Below, in pieces: positions 12,501 to 21,900 of a stretch of 64,000 nucleotides of DNA. Position 1 is the first letter of the stretch. Each line of letters starts with the position of its first letter. A program made the position numbers and the translations under genes. The stretch is from NCBI RefSeq assembly GCF_003590095.1, contig NC_039480.1, positions 969,328-1,033,327 of the forward strand, given 5' to 3'. This DNA comes from Trichoplusia ni. Taxonomy: Eukaryota; Arthropoda; Insecta; Lepidoptera; Noctuidae. The notes beneath the pieces are model-generated. The model ran no database searches. It was not told the DNA's origin and saw only the letters and a program-made list of their open reading frames with translations.

Positions 12501-15420
12501 CCGTGTTTCGGAAGGCACGTTAAATTGTGGGTCCCGGCTGTTATTCCTACATGTATCACAGTCGTTACAGGTAGTCAGAAGCTTGAATGTCTGACAACTA
12601 GTCTAACCAAGGGGTATTGTGTTGCCCAGGTAAGTGGGTTGAGTAGGTCAGACAGGCAGCCGCTCCTTAGTACTTAGCTAAAGGAAATAGGCTATCTAAC
12701 GGATTCCAGATTCTAATATTTAGAATCTCAATAATTTCCTTCTCTGTTTCTCAATAACCATTCGAAGTTATGTAGAGGGAGAGGGGGGGGGATATAAGTT
12801 GTAATAACGATTTGGAAAATTAAGTGTGAATTAATTAATTATGACGATAATATAATTATCTTTAATTGATGAATGTATTGTTTTCAGACAGCACAATATA
12901 TTATAAAGTTGTTAGATAATTATCAAATAATTAGCATAATTATTGTTACAGTTATGAATCTAATTATTGCTAATAAGTTTGATAAGCTAATTAAATTGTA
13001 ATGAGAAATATTAGATAGATACGCGATACATCGCGGCGATAGTAATAATAATTGCACTCACACGTCATTCCCTTATTGTTATTATTGTTTATAGAAATAT
13101 AAGAATATCAATTTTGAACACCCTATAAATGTGGTCTAAGGTTCACTTCAAAGTTCCCACCTGATCAAACATGGCGGCGACGCAAAGACTCTTTGGGTCA
13201 TCAGTAAATGAAATAGCTGGTCTATTGCTGCTGTGTATACATAGAAATGAATGTATTTACATCTTATAGTGGTGCTAAACAACAATATTATCGATATAAG
13301 TATACTTCATCTGCAATAAAGTAGTTTTTTTTGTAGGTGAAGTTAGGACACTAATTATTGCGGCTCTTGGACATAATAATTATTACTAATAATTAAAATT
13401 AAAATTTGGATAAAATACGTTTTCTTTTTCGAAAGAATATTCACCACTTGCACGGGTCATTGATAAAACCTTAATTTCCACAAGGTTTAACCAAGAAGTT
13501 CTTCAACACGATGCTGAAGTTCTGCTTCCCGGAGCGAGACCCTGACTCCATAGAAGATGGTGAAGAAGAAACAGAGGGAACCCTGAAGGCTGGAGCCTCC
13601 TCCTCCAGCCTCGTTTCCACTGGCTCCAAGAAGATCAAGAAGAAAGGCAAAGACTCCAACTCTAACTTCTACGTCAAGAGAGACAAGAAGGATAAAGATG
13701 ATGTGGAGAAGATGAAGGTTTGTAGCGCTGAGGAATTGTTAATTTGTATTTATTGTTTTTTAATTTTCTTCCTTTGCCTTATAGTATCGCAGTGCTAAAG
13801 ACAGGCCTTTCTTAAATCCTTCTACTCTATTCCGCGCTTCCTCGAACCAGGTTAAATTTAAGTAAAGTCTATGTAAACTCCTGTTAAGTCAAAAAAATGT
13901 TTTCTAAAGGATCTTTTACATATAAGGAAACTGTTTTATGAACTAAAGTAAAATAGTTAAAATTACGGATTGCCTGGTGATAGTAGTGCAAACTGCAAAC
14001 TTTTATAATAAAAATGGAATAAAAAGACATCTTAAGCTCTATGTAATTTAACATAAAGATAAATTTCCAATAACAGGAGCGAGCAGAAAAGAACAAGCTA
14101 TTTATATACATCAAGATCCCTGAGGTACCGGTGAGGGTGTCCTACAAGGGCAGCAAGGAGAAGAACCTTGAGGATGTGAGGGATCTGCCGCTTGTACTTC
14201 CGACCCTGGAGTACCACAACGTGACGTGGACCTGGCTCGACCTGCTGCTGGCCACCAAGACTGATACAAGGAGGTAAGGGATGCCAACTGGCCTATTATT
14301 ACAGATATGATTACGTTGAGGAATATAGCCTCTAGAATGCTAGGGTTAGGTTTAATCCTAGCCAGAATCGAACAGGGCATGCGCGAGCTATACCGTGGCT
14401 CTGGCTTAGGCAGTTAAAGGGGTCGAGTGGTTCAAGTCCCCGAGGGTACAAGTTATTAGCTTTTTGCCTCAGCAAAAAAAAGTTAGGGTTAATTTCAATA
14501 GAAAATTATTTTTATTTAGTCAAAAACGACTGTAATGAATCGACCTCAGTTTGATTTTGAAACTGTCTCACATATTTCCTATTTGTCTCTGCAGTATTTT
14601 GAATTATAGTTTTGAAATCAGTTAAAGTCGATGACCCTTCTTTAAATTAAAAAATATCCCCGTGCAGAATCATCTCCCTTTGAGCACCGATACTCAATCA
14701 CAATAAAAATCATATGCTTAAGGCATTAAAGTAAACAAACCACTAAAATATCTGGAAACCAGTTGTATGATGGATGATGTAAAAACAAACAGCCGAGTAT
14801 TTAAAGATGTGCTGATGACGTCACGTTTGAGTCACCTCCAGCACTTCTACACAGATTGCTTTACAATGCTTGCTCGTTTTCGTCTGTCGAGCATTTTCTC
14901 AAACTCTGCTAGGATAAGTTTCCAATCTAACCTGATTCTGCTCAATACAAGTATTTTGTTGGGTACGCGTGCTTTTCTGTCCTCTCTAACCCGATATTGG
15001 GTTCTTACGAAGTTCTATGCTCCATACAAATATGTTTAATATGTCTGTAGGGTTATAGTATCTCAAGCGATTCGCCAAAAGCTGCAGCTGCACAGGCGAG
15101 CTGCCGCCGCGCCCGAACCGCACGAGGAGGATAAAGCCAGGCTGCTCCTTGGAGAGAGAACTGTAAGTGAAATAGATGATTTATAGCGTCATATATATGC
15201 ATAACCTTTACTAAATAACGAAAATGGGACAGTGGTTCGATTTCTGCTCGTATTTTTTTTAGGAACATAACATTTTCTGAAATAGGATACTGCCTGATGA
15301 GATGATATTTTCTCAATTAAATCAACCTTCAGTGCCTCACTATGGTCCATATTCCAGGTTGCTGAAAACAAGCCACAGAAGAAGAGTACTCCGAGCGTGT
15401 TCAAATTCTCCAAATCGTAG
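350..15420 (+). CDS. hob: hobbit / BLTP2 (KIAA0100 family), 3' half: 15 exons, C-terminal 784 residues
   Basis: I assembled this from splice sites and reading frame: 350-547, 870-986, 7458-7647, 8062-8250, 8696-8856, 9290-9451, 9772-9924, 10880-10996, 11408-11628, 11873-11972, 12240-12381, 13485-13717, 14077-14273, 15051-15162, 15358-15420. The total is 2,355 nt, 785 codons with the stop, and the phase is kept at all 14 junctions. Motifs such as HDLRGAWTKLNRD, KSARWRLTDADGQLGIAD and TSRSDDSVEHQLELG are those of the C-terminal region shared by Fmp27, SABRE/APT1 and KIAA0100. Family members are very large rod-like proteins that carry lipids along a hydrophobic groove at ER-plasma membrane contacts; Drosophila hobbit is needed for regulated secretion. 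The fly and human proteins exceed 2,000 residues, so the start lies upstream of the window. The C-terminal end is lysine-rich, which may serve membrane attachment (inference). Confidence 0.93.
548..869 (+). other. GC-AG intron of hobbit
   Basis: A 322-bp AT-rich intron starts with GCGAGT at 548-553 and ends tttttatttacag. Use of the nearby GT at 552 would put a stop into the next exon, so the GC donor is required by the frame. Confidence 0.8.
870..986 (+). CDS. hob: hobbit exon b
   Basis: The acceptor is tttatttacag and the donor cag|gtaagt. The exon has 39 codons in phase 0 and begins QLKKNLSTKALKEEE, which continues MKTQ of the previous exon. The second half (SPPPPVSTQ) is a proline-rich linker. 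It precedes a 6.5-kb intron. Confidence 0.88.
1345..1560 (-). repeat. Interspersed repeat tail, LINE/SINE-like
   Basis: Read on the minus strand the segment runs from a GCGCCGTTTCTTCTTCACAG box to a tail with GTAGCCTATTTTGAATAAAT and TTTTGATTTT. I recognise this ending from lepidopteran non-LTR retroelement 3' ends, but cannot name the family. It has the same orientation as the LINE at 2,152-6,412 and could be its displaced 3' UTR. Confidence 0.4.
2152..4793 (-). pseudogene. LINE ORF2 remnant (endonuclease and reverse transcriptase)
   Basis: The endonuclease spans 4793-4214 in two frames, with LTEHWLKTHEIG, then YRPPIGDF and IIVCGDFNVNI. 3986-3513 is the linker between endonuclease and RT (TTWDLINNETGK, FNDFFANI). 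The RT core at 3164-2529 holds FCDLFKAFDCVDHG, LGVPQGSILGP and the catalytic FADD. 2418-2152 is the C-terminal part (SLREHF, NTRNRHKL). The region 3165-3512 still encodes parts of the RT fingers (HSEQYGFTKGRSTTDAG) in another frame. Several frameshifts and stops make it inactive. Confidence 0.88.
4799..6372 (-). pseudogene. LINE ORF1 remnant (coiled coil plus esterase-like region)
   Basis: Three blocks are visible. 6091-6372 has a Leu/Glu-rich coiled coil (KELEASKILCTDLLQERED). 5788-5976 is a short basic block. 4799-5743 has a further helix, a CCTCHG motif, and a segment with IVLLFGASLNVN and KFIIGALPYDNN. That last segment resembles the degenerate SGNH-esterase-like domain of CR1 ORF1 proteins (from memory of the family). 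Frame changes separate the blocks. Confidence 0.7.
7458..7647 (+). CDS. hob: hobbit exon c, low-complexity linker
   Basis: The acceptor is tgtccccccag and the donor A|gtcagt, leaving phase 1 (190 nt). The exon opens with a Gly/Ala run from GC-rich repeats, then VVFSDELSG and an acidic/His stretch. This looks like a disordered linker, expected to vary between species. The phase-1 A joins TC of the next exon to give Ile. Confidence 0.85.
7701..7822 (+). mobile_element. 5'-truncated LINE 3' end (family A, copy 1)
   Basis: Thirty-five open codons (7701-7805) then TGA encode AGSRWMQVAMNRS and GEAYVQQWTAIG, the C-terminus of an endonuclease-reverse transcriptase polyprotein common in Lepidoptera. 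A short ATG/GAT repeat tail follows. The rest of the element is missing, as in aborted target-primed reverse transcription. A second copy is at 62,883. Confidence 0.75.
8062..8250 (+). CDS. hob: hobbit exon d
   Basis: The exon follows ccaacgttccag and ends at G|gtaact. It starts (I)ELVNSQVVLKGCETRGY, a conserved beta-strand block of the family, and continues to AADRDQLLG. It is 189 nt, phase 1 in and phase 1 out. Confidence 0.9.
8251..8695 (+). other. hobbit intron, no feature
   Basis: A 445-bp AT-rich intron. Nothing beyond splice sites is seen. Confidence 0.7.
8696..8856 (+). CDS. hob: hobbit exon e
   Basis: The acceptor is catataacag and the donor cag|gtacac. The exon encodes ENIQWVSVEEIEERWQS, then a Gly-rich segment ending AETGLAQ. 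It is 161 nt and returns the frame to phase 0. Confidence 0.9.
8857..9289 (+). other. hobbit intron, no feature
   Basis: A 433-bp intron with long A/T tracts; no repeat recognised. Confidence 0.7.
9290..9451 (+). CDS. hob: hobbit exon f
   Basis: The acceptor is ttgctcacag and the donor cag|gttact. The exon has 54 codons in phase 0, with CEFYYVSHEEAE and YDSFTLMHHDLNVCTNSLQ, both typical of the KIAA0100 branch. Confidence 0.9.
9452..9771 (+). other. hobbit intron, no feature
   Basis: A 320-bp intron; no repeat or RNA recognised. Confidence 0.7.
9772..9924 (+). CDS. hob: hobbit exon g
   Basis: The acceptor is gttccccgcag and the donor cag|gtacac. The exon has 51 codons in phase 0 and starts YAMLLDVVNNVVLHVEPERR, then passes into a charged, Gln-rich helix (RFQLQLHQDQD). 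This begins the coiled-coil part that precedes the C-terminal domain. Confidence 0.91.
10265..10269 (-). terminator. Pol III terminator of tRNA-Asp
   Basis: A run of five T on the minus strand starts four bases after the tRNA 3' end, as expected for RNA polymerase III termination. Confidence 0.8.
10274..10345 (-). tRNA. tRNA-Asp (anticodon GTC)
   Basis: The 72-nt sequence folds as a full cloverleaf. The acceptor stem TCTTCGG pairs with CCGGAGA (one T-G pair), with G as discriminator. Box A is TAGTATAGTGGTCAG, the anticodon loop is CCTGTCACG with GTC at 10312-10310, and box B is GGTTCGATTCC. The stretch AGTATCCCCGCCTGTCACGC is identical to my memory of animal tRNA-Asp. No intron is present. 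The 5' and 3' acceptor strands differ from the usual insect form but compensate each other. Confidence 0.95.
10880..10996 (+). CDS. hob: hobbit exon h, coiled coil
   Basis: The acceptor is ttttccactag and the donor cag|gtatga. The 39 codons include LARLRRLEKEYYLKN, a heptad-like charged helix, and end LKSLDDQ, which runs into VNECKESVWSL of the next exon. Confidence 0.9.
10997..11407 (+). other. hobbit intron, possible repeat fragment
   Basis: A 411-bp intron. Its middle (about 11,080-11,220) is more GC-balanced, with a segment around CACAAAGACACCCAG that reminds me of dispersed lepidopteran repeats. I cannot assign it. Confidence 0.4.
11408..11628 (+). CDS. hob: hobbit exon i, conserved C-terminal domain
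   Basis: The acceptor is caaccacgtag and the donor CT|gtaagt, phase 2. The exon holds YNEICFKSARWRLTDADG and QLGIADLLLTNFL, the most diagnostic block of the Fmp27/SABRE/KIAA0100 C-terminus. Between is a variable Ala/Pro-rich loop. Confidence 0.93.
11873..11972 (+). CDS. hob: hobbit exon j, conserved C-terminal domain
   Basis: The acceptor is atttgtgcag and the donor gag|gtaaga. The first G completes the Leu codon; then YTKTSRSDDSVEHQLELG and NLLPNEPFPE follow. This is the strongest conserved motif of the family together with the previous exon. Confidence 0.93.
12240..12381 (+). CDS. hob: hobbit exon k
   Basis: The acceptor is tatatcctag and the donor G|gtaagc, phase 1. The exon encodes LRVFCRDRPPVGGIAVKEHF and ends FEVNIVPIRI, the strand pair after the DD-containing block. 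Confidence 0.92.
12382..13484 (+). other. 1.1-kb hobbit intron with SINE remnant
   Basis: The donor is gtaagc and the acceptor ttccacaag. The first 300 bp hold a repeat (12,425-12,690); the rest is AT-rich with no other feature. Confidence 0.7.
12425..12690 (+). repeat. 5S-rRNA-headed SINE, family B, decayed copy
   Basis: This shares a long stretch of sequence, in opposite orientation, with 41,370-41,738. Common blocks include GTTGGTCCGTA/TATGGGT, CCGTGTTTCGGAAGGCACGT, TGTGGGTCCCGGCTGTTATT and TAACCAAGGGGTAT. Compared with the other copy it lacks part of the 5S-like head and the 3' tail, and I see no target duplication. It sits in sense orientation inside a hobbit intron. Confidence 0.85.
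13485..13717 (+). CDS. hob: hobbit exon l, includes lysine-rich linker
   Basis: The acceptor is tttccacaag and the donor aag|gtttgt. The exon begins (G)LTKKFFNTMLKFCFPERD, then an acidic segment, a Ser-rich segment and a long Lys-rich stretch (KKIKKKGK, KRDKKDKDD). The basic stretch could contact acidic membrane lipids (inference). Confidence 0.92.
13718..14076 (+). other. hobbit intron, no feature
   Basis: A 359-bp AT-rich intron; nothing recognised. Confidence 0.7.
14077..14273 (+). CDS. hob: hobbit exon m
   Basis: The acceptor is ccaataacag and the donor AG|gtaagg, phase 2. The exon contains VPVRVSYKGSKEKNLEDV and WTWLDLLLATKTD. Both match the family's final folded segment. Confidence 0.92.
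14274..15050 (+). other. hobbit intron with a tRNA-like scrap
   Basis: A 777-bp intron. At about 14,391-14,450 are a near box A (TGGCTTAGGCAG) and an exact box B (GGTTCAAGTCC), too close together for a tRNA; this may be a deleted tRNA pseudogene or SINE head. The remainder is AT-rich. Confidence 0.45.
15051..15162 (+). CDS. hob: hobbit exon n
   Basis: The acceptor is atgtctgtag and the donor ACT|gtaagt. The exon encodes VIVSQAIRQKLQ after the split Arg codon, then an Ala/Pro/Glu-rich tail. Confidence 0.9.
15358..15420 (+). CDS. hob: hobbit last exon and stop
   Basis: The acceptor is atattccag. The exon has 20 codons plus TAG at 15418-15420 and ends STPSVFKFSKS. The C-terminus is basic, as in the preceding Lys-rich linker. 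Confidence 0.88.
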   Translation, partial: VAENKPQKKSTPSVFKFSKS

Positions 15421-17781
15421 CGTAAGATGTAATTAGCAAGCATTTATACCAACATAATATAGATGTCGGCACGTAACTTGAACAATGAATGATAAGAAAT
15501 CGACTGTTAGAAACTTAGGAGAGTTGGGTCCATATTTCGCCTCAATACCAGTACCTGGAAAATTGTCATGGATGGCAAAAAAGATCATGATTTTCAGTAA
15601 CTTTTCAGGGGTTTTCTTTTACGTCGTAAAGGGTTTACCGAAAACATTTACCTGAAAGAAACTGACGAATACGATCATATGAATGATTATAGATTTATTG
15701 ACAAACCTGTATAATTTATTGAGCATATGATAACCTATGCAGAGATTGTCATCCATGCTGAAACTTAACACCCAGCTGATCAACGATAAAAAATAAATGT
15801 CAGAATAATTGCTTGTGAAAAAAGTTATATGTAACTAGTCACCCAATAATGTAGCCAAATTGTTACCAGTGTGAATAATGGACCTAAGAGAGACTGAAAA
15901 CGGTTTGAAGGGAAATTACTGCGTAAGTTCACGCGATTCGTCGGTTAGGCCAGCTGTCCGTTTCTTTCATTTTAGATTTTACAGCGATTTAGTTATTTGC
16001 CGATACAAGGCTTTACTGAACATAAGACATTCAGTAAAAAGAGGCTATTGTTATTTTTATGTATATTTTTTACTGTTGGTAACTCAAGGAACTCAATTTT
16101 TATTCTACTGCCCACGAGAGTTATTGCCAGGAGAATTTTAACAATGTTTTTCATTGGATTTTATGTTCCCACTGCCTAACAGCTGCCTTTTTAATTTATA
16201 TTTAAAGCCTGGACTGTCTCACTATTTCGCATAAATCTTCCTTTTCAATTTTCTTTTCCTTTTATCATATATTATCTTCTTTTCGGAAACATGTAACATT
16301 TTGTTACATGTGTGTCCCATAATGGTAATATATTTAAAATCTAATCTATTGGCTGTACAATGATTTATGATAAATAACTTTTGTTACCGACAGTATTTAT
16401 ATTTGTATATATTTTGTATATTTAAAGCTTTATGTTAGTATGTATGTTAAAAAGCACAGAAAAGACTCACATGGTCAGGAACAAATATTAACCTATTTAT
16501 AACTTGATTAAGGTATCAATTATATGCAAGTAGGTGTCTCATATTATACAAATAGTTCTATTTAAACGAAATATAAAACGTGTAAATAAGGCTTAAAATC
16601 GCTTGTTTATGTAACGTAAACCCACCCGGTAAGGTGCAAATAAACGAATGATATTATTATCTACATATGTTTTCGCATTTATTACATTATTTATGAGTGA
16701 ATTTAACCAGTTTTAGGTTATGAGACTTTTAATTATTTTCATTTTGAAGTCATGAAACTTGCATGAAATATATTTCGGTGTCTCCTACTTATTTCTCGGC
16801 ACATTATTACACTGTATTAAACTTATCGGTATTATATTTGAGAATTGTGATATTTATTGTTTTAAACTCAGTGGGTAAGATATAAAGCAACATAAATTAA
16901 ACATGTGTTCAGATTTAAAAGCAAATATTAATTATTATTATTCCGTCTTTATTTACTTGATTGATGTTTCTTTTTGAATATTATTTAAAATACATTTGAT
17001 TTGTTTTATGTAACCTGTAATAGGCATTTCCATAGCTTAATGTAAAATTATCAGTAAATTACCTCTCAGTTCATTCTAAATGGCACACTTAATTATAAAT
17101 CAATTAGTTAATATATGCGGCTTGAATTATTAATTATCACCAATACTCATAATTATCAACTCATAAGAGAATATTTAGAATTCATCTATACTGCGGATTC
17201 TTAGCCTGCTTTAGATGTAATCTCAGTTATAATTGTGTCAAATAAAGTGGCTTATATACTATTTATTTATCGAATTATGCTATATGTGTATTTTACCTAT
17301 ACTCGTCCAAAATCAATCATATTACAGTCATATCGATGGAATATTTTTAGTCTAGAGCGCAGAAGTAGAGCTTTTTAAAAAAAAACTGGTTTAAAAAAAC
17401 GGCTTATAAACATATATTTTTAAATTTAAAACAAGCATTAAAAGACAAAGTTCTCAGTAAGTATTCTTTATAATGAGATTATTATAATTTATGCACAATC
17501 TACGTTTTTGAGATGTGGCTATGACATCATTAGTCACCGCCTTGGAATTGTAATGATCATTAAAATTATGATATTAGTTGCTTAAAGCATGAATTATTGT
17601 TGATTTGCCTAATAAAAGACATTACAAGAATTATGTTATGTTTGAAAATTGTCAACTAATTTTATCGCCTCGTATGATTACTTTGTAAAAAAAAATTGTC
17701 GACGATGACAATTTGTAATATTCCATTTAATTATGATTACTGTATAAGTGGTAATGCTAACGCGACTTGAAATCACTTGTT
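15421..17781 (+). other. hobbit 3' UTR and AT-rich intergenic DNA
   Basis: This is non-coding, AT-rich sequence after the hobbit stop. AATAAA hexamers occur at 15792-15797 and 16639-16644, either of which could end the transcript. No repeat or gene is recognised up to the assembly gap. Confidence 0.6.
15792..15797 (+). promoter_or_regulatory. Candidate hobbit poly(A) signal
   Basis: This is the first AATAAA downstream of the stop, 372 bp after it. The hexamer at 16639 is an alternative. Confidence 0.4.
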
Positions 17782-18781
17782 NNNNNNNNNNNNNNNNNNN
17801 NNNNNNNNNNNNNNNNNNNNNNNNNNNNNNNNNNNNNNNNNNNNNNNNNNNNNNNNNNNNNNNNNNNNNNNNNNNNNNNNNNNNNNNNNNNNNNNNNNNN
17901 NNNNNNNNNNNNNNNNNNNNNNNNNNNNNNNNNNNNNNNNNNNNNNNNNNNNNNNNNNNNNNNNNNNNNNNNNNNNNNNNNNNNNNNNNNNNNNNNNNNN
18001 NNNNNNNNNNNNNNNNNNNNNNNNNNNNNNNNNNNNNNNNNNNNNNNNNNNNNNNNNNNNNNNNNNNNNNNNNNNNNNNNNNNNNNNNNNNNNNNNNNNN
18101 NNNNNNNNNNNNNNNNNNNNNNNNNNNNNNNNNNNNNNNNNNNNNNNNNNNNNNNNNNNNNNNNNNNNNNNNNNNNNNNNNNNNNNNNNNNNNNNNNNNN
18201 NNNNNNNNNNNNNNNNNNNNNNNNNNNNNNNNNNNNNNNNNNNNNNNNNNNNNNNNNNNNNNNNNNNNNNNNNNNNNNNNNNNNNNNNNNNNNNNNNNNN
18301 NNNNNNNNNNNNNNNNNNNNNNNNNNNNNNNNNNNNNNNNNNNNNNNNNNNNNNNNNNNNNNNNNNNNNNNNNNNNNNNNNNNNNNNNNNNNNNNNNNNN
18401 NNNNNNNNNNNNNNNNNNNNNNNNNNNNNNNNNNNNNNNNNNNNNNNNNNNNNNNNNNNNNNNNNNNNNNNNNNNNNNNNNNNNNNNNNNNNNNNNNNNN
18501 NNNNNNNNNNNNNNNNNNNNNNNNNNNNNNNNNNNNNNNNNNNNNNNNNNNNNNNNNNNNNNNNNNNNNNNNNNNNNNNNNNNNNNNNNNNNNNNNNNNN
18601 NNNNNNNNNNNNNNNNNNNNNNNNNNNNNNNNNNNNNNNNNNNNNNNNNNNNNNNNNNNNNNNNNNNNNNNNNNNNNNNNNNNNNNNNNNNNNNNNNNNN
18701 NNNNNNNNNNNNNNNNNNNNNNNNNNNNNNNNNNNNNNNNNNNNNNNNNNNNNNNNNNNNNNNNNNNNNNNNNNNNNNNNN
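17782..18781. other. Assembly gap of exactly 1,000 N
   Basis: A round-number run of N is normally a placeholder of unknown true length. It stops inside the terminal inverted repeat of a transposon, so the break was probably caused by that repeat. Confidence 0.98.
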
Positions 18782-18901
18782 GGGACTGAATAACCGAAAA
18801 TTACGGTATGTTTAAATAACGGTATGACGTCATACCGTAAAAAAATTGTTACCGCTATATTTGGATACCTAATTTTATTTCGGTACCTTAATTTTTGGGT
18901 A

Positions 18902-18909
18902 CCAATATA
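18902..18909. repeat. Target duplication of inner hAT, left copy
   Basis: CCAATATA, identical to 22636-22643. Confidence 0.92.
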
Positions 18910-21900
18910 CAGTGGCGTAGCGTGCCATTTTGGCGCCTGGGGCGGGAGACCCACTTTGCCGCCCCCATTCTATAGGTGCTTAATTAAAATTAAATTGCAC
19001 AGGCAATGAGATACTTTTTATTGAAGAAAAAATTGGATGAGCGGTTTTACAAGCGGATTCTACGAGCCTTATGAGCAGCGAAGTCAGAAATAACTTTGTC
19101 AAAATCAATATTAGCAGCCAATTCTTGTTCAATCGACAATATAGCCAAGTTTGATAATCTAGCGGAGCTCATAGTAGATCTGAGGTAATTTTTTATTAGC
19201 TTCAACTTCGAAAAACTTTTCTCACAGCTTGCCACACTAATCGCCAAAGTCAAATATATACGAATCAAGATGACTATATTTGGAACCGAAATTCCGAGAT
19301 TCAGTTTTTGAATGAACTGGAGGAGCTCCAGTGGTCCTTTACCACTTATATCTTCCTCTGATTCAGAACAGGCAATAAATTGCTGGAGACGCTTCCGCTC
19401 CATCTGAAACTCGTCCTTGTCGATGTCTTCTAATACATGGGAAAGATCACACTCGAACTTGCTGTCCAAAAGTTTTGCTGGCATCAAAAATCCGAACTTG
19501 TCCGATATTTCTTGAATTTGCTGGAATCGAGTCGTCATTTCTTGAATGATCTTGTCCAATGATGCGAACACCTCTCGACGGATTTCCTGCTCGTGAGACA
19601 AAGCTGCATCTGCAGAAGATTCATCGCCATGCATGCGTTTTTTCCTGCGAATTCTTCTCGTTTTGAGTTCGATTCCGAGTTTTTCGCAAAGAGTCTTAGC
19701 AAAGTCAATTGCTTCTTGCACTAAACGGTCTCTACTTTCCACTAAGAGGTTTTCAAAGCGCAGAGTTTCTGAGCACACTTATCCACACTTAGTCCTCGTT
19801 GCTGCAGGTAAATCTGTGCGTCATCTACTTCAGGTAGCACTGCAGCCCAAAAGCCAAGAAAAGTTAGGAAGTTAAATGACTGCATGGCTGTCAGGAGAAG
19901 ACTGGCTCCCGATCTTGTTTCGGAAGTTTGAGATGAATCTGTTAATTGTTCCAGTACCTCAAGAACTCCCTCAAACTTATTTTTAAGCATCTTGACAGCT
20001 ACATGTCTAGCGCTCCAACGCGTTTCAGTGACTCGTTTCACTGCTTGACCTGTGACGGCAACCAAAGCGTTCCATCTAACAGTTGATGCAGAAAAGAAGG
20101 CAAATAGCTTCTCTAGAATTCCAAAAAACGTCACCGAATTCACTGATTCAGAAGCAGTGTGTACCCCAGCCAAGTTTAGTGAGTGGTTTGTGCATGCAAC
20201 GAATAGAGCTTTCGGATTTAGTGCTTTAATCCGGGCTTGAACTCCATTGTGGATCCCTGACATTGTGGCAGCATTGTCATAAGCCTGTCCTCTCAGATTC
20301 TGTATGTCCAGTCCGTCTGATGTTATCTTCGCGATTATATCGTTGCTGAGATCTTCTGCATTTTTTCCTTTTGGTTGGAAGAAGTCAATGAAAGATTCTA
20401 CCACAGCGACTTTTTCTCCTTCGATATGTACGTATCGCAGAACTTGGCTCATTTGGTCATTGTGGGAGATGTCTGGTGTACTGTCGAAGATTACGCAATA
20501 ATATTTAGCTTTTTGAATACGACGGATGATGGTGGATCGAACTTGCTGTCCCAGTAAATTTATAAATTCATTCTGGGTTTCTGGAGACAGATATGAAACT
20601 GACACTCTTGCTCCCAGCTTTATCTTTGTCAGGTGTTCCATTAGAAGAGGATCGTATTCAGCTAGGAGGTGCACTAACTCTAGAAAGTTCCCGCGATTGC
20701 CACTATCATCTCCTCGAATGTCTTCTCGATGTCCTCTGAAGGCCAGATTCTGTTTGGCTAAGAACTGGATAATATTCAGCAACCTGTACAATACATCCCT
20801 CCATTTCTTCTCCTCACTTTCGAAAACTTCTTGTTGTTTCTGATCGATGGTTGCTTTACAGTTCAGGCAAACTTCCAACTCCTTCCATTTCAAGAAACTC
20901 TGTTCATGGCCCAGGTTATTTTCATGGTCTCCGATTCTTGGATTTAGCTTCCACCATTTGTTGAATCCTTCTTCAGATGCGAAGTTCGAGCCGGAATTGC
21001 CAAACAGCTTGCAAGAAAAACAATACAAAGACTGCTTCAGAGGCGAGTACACCAGCCATGTTCGGAGAACCTTTTCGCCATTAGATAATGGTTTGTAGAA
21101 CCACTCTTTGGTTAGTTTTCGGGTACCGCCTTTCGTTGAAGTCCCTGAGCGAACAACATCGGCAAATTTGGAATCGATGTGCTGTACTGAGTCAGACCCG
21201 CGACGTACTAGAAGCGTTCTGACTTCGTCGGTCATAGGAGAAGGCCAGCAACCTACATCGTCGAGATTCACATCTTTGACTTCGGCAGGAGCAGAAGGCA
21301 CGATTTCAATTATGTCTTCTTTGGCAACATTCACTTTTTCTGCAGGCTTATGACTAGATGCTTGAGGCACATCTGGTGAGTCGACTTCGTCTTGACCCTG
21401 CTCTGTGGTGGGACCAGAACTACTTCCAACTGCGACGCCAGGCACGTCTTCTTCTTGTGCCTGTAAAATAAGTTATGTATTCCCATGAATATTGGCTAGA
21501 AGACACGTTAGAATTTCAAATAAGTATTTTAACTATCACAAAACAAAAGTGGTTTTGGTGACGGCGCGGCTAAATGAAAAATTATGTTACCTACCATAAA
21601 TAATCAAGTGATCAAAAAACAAAGAAAATATTCCTAGACATTTACAAAACATTCCCAATACAAATTTCATCTTATTTTGTTTAGCGGCTTAGGCTATAGA
21701 GCTGACAACTAAAAACAAACGCACATACATACACATTTTGATTTTTTACTTTAGATAAAGAACCTTGCAATTTATTGCGAGCGACCCAGCCAATAAAATG
21801 TCTAAAATAACTGGAGTAATTCTAGGCCACACACGATTCTAGATGGAGGAATCATATATCTACTTACACTGGAATCACTTCCACTGCTGCAGGATGCCAC

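Noticed and set aside
14391..14450. tRNA gene in a hobbit intron
   Set aside because: Box B is exact but box A is imperfect and too close; no cloverleaf can be drawn. At most it is a deleted tRNA or SINE scrap.
17748..18954. Very long open frames on both strands
   Set aside because: They consist almost entirely of N from the assembly gap.
20052..21353. Several plus-strand open frames in the hAT element
   Set aside because: They are antisense shadows of the transposase.
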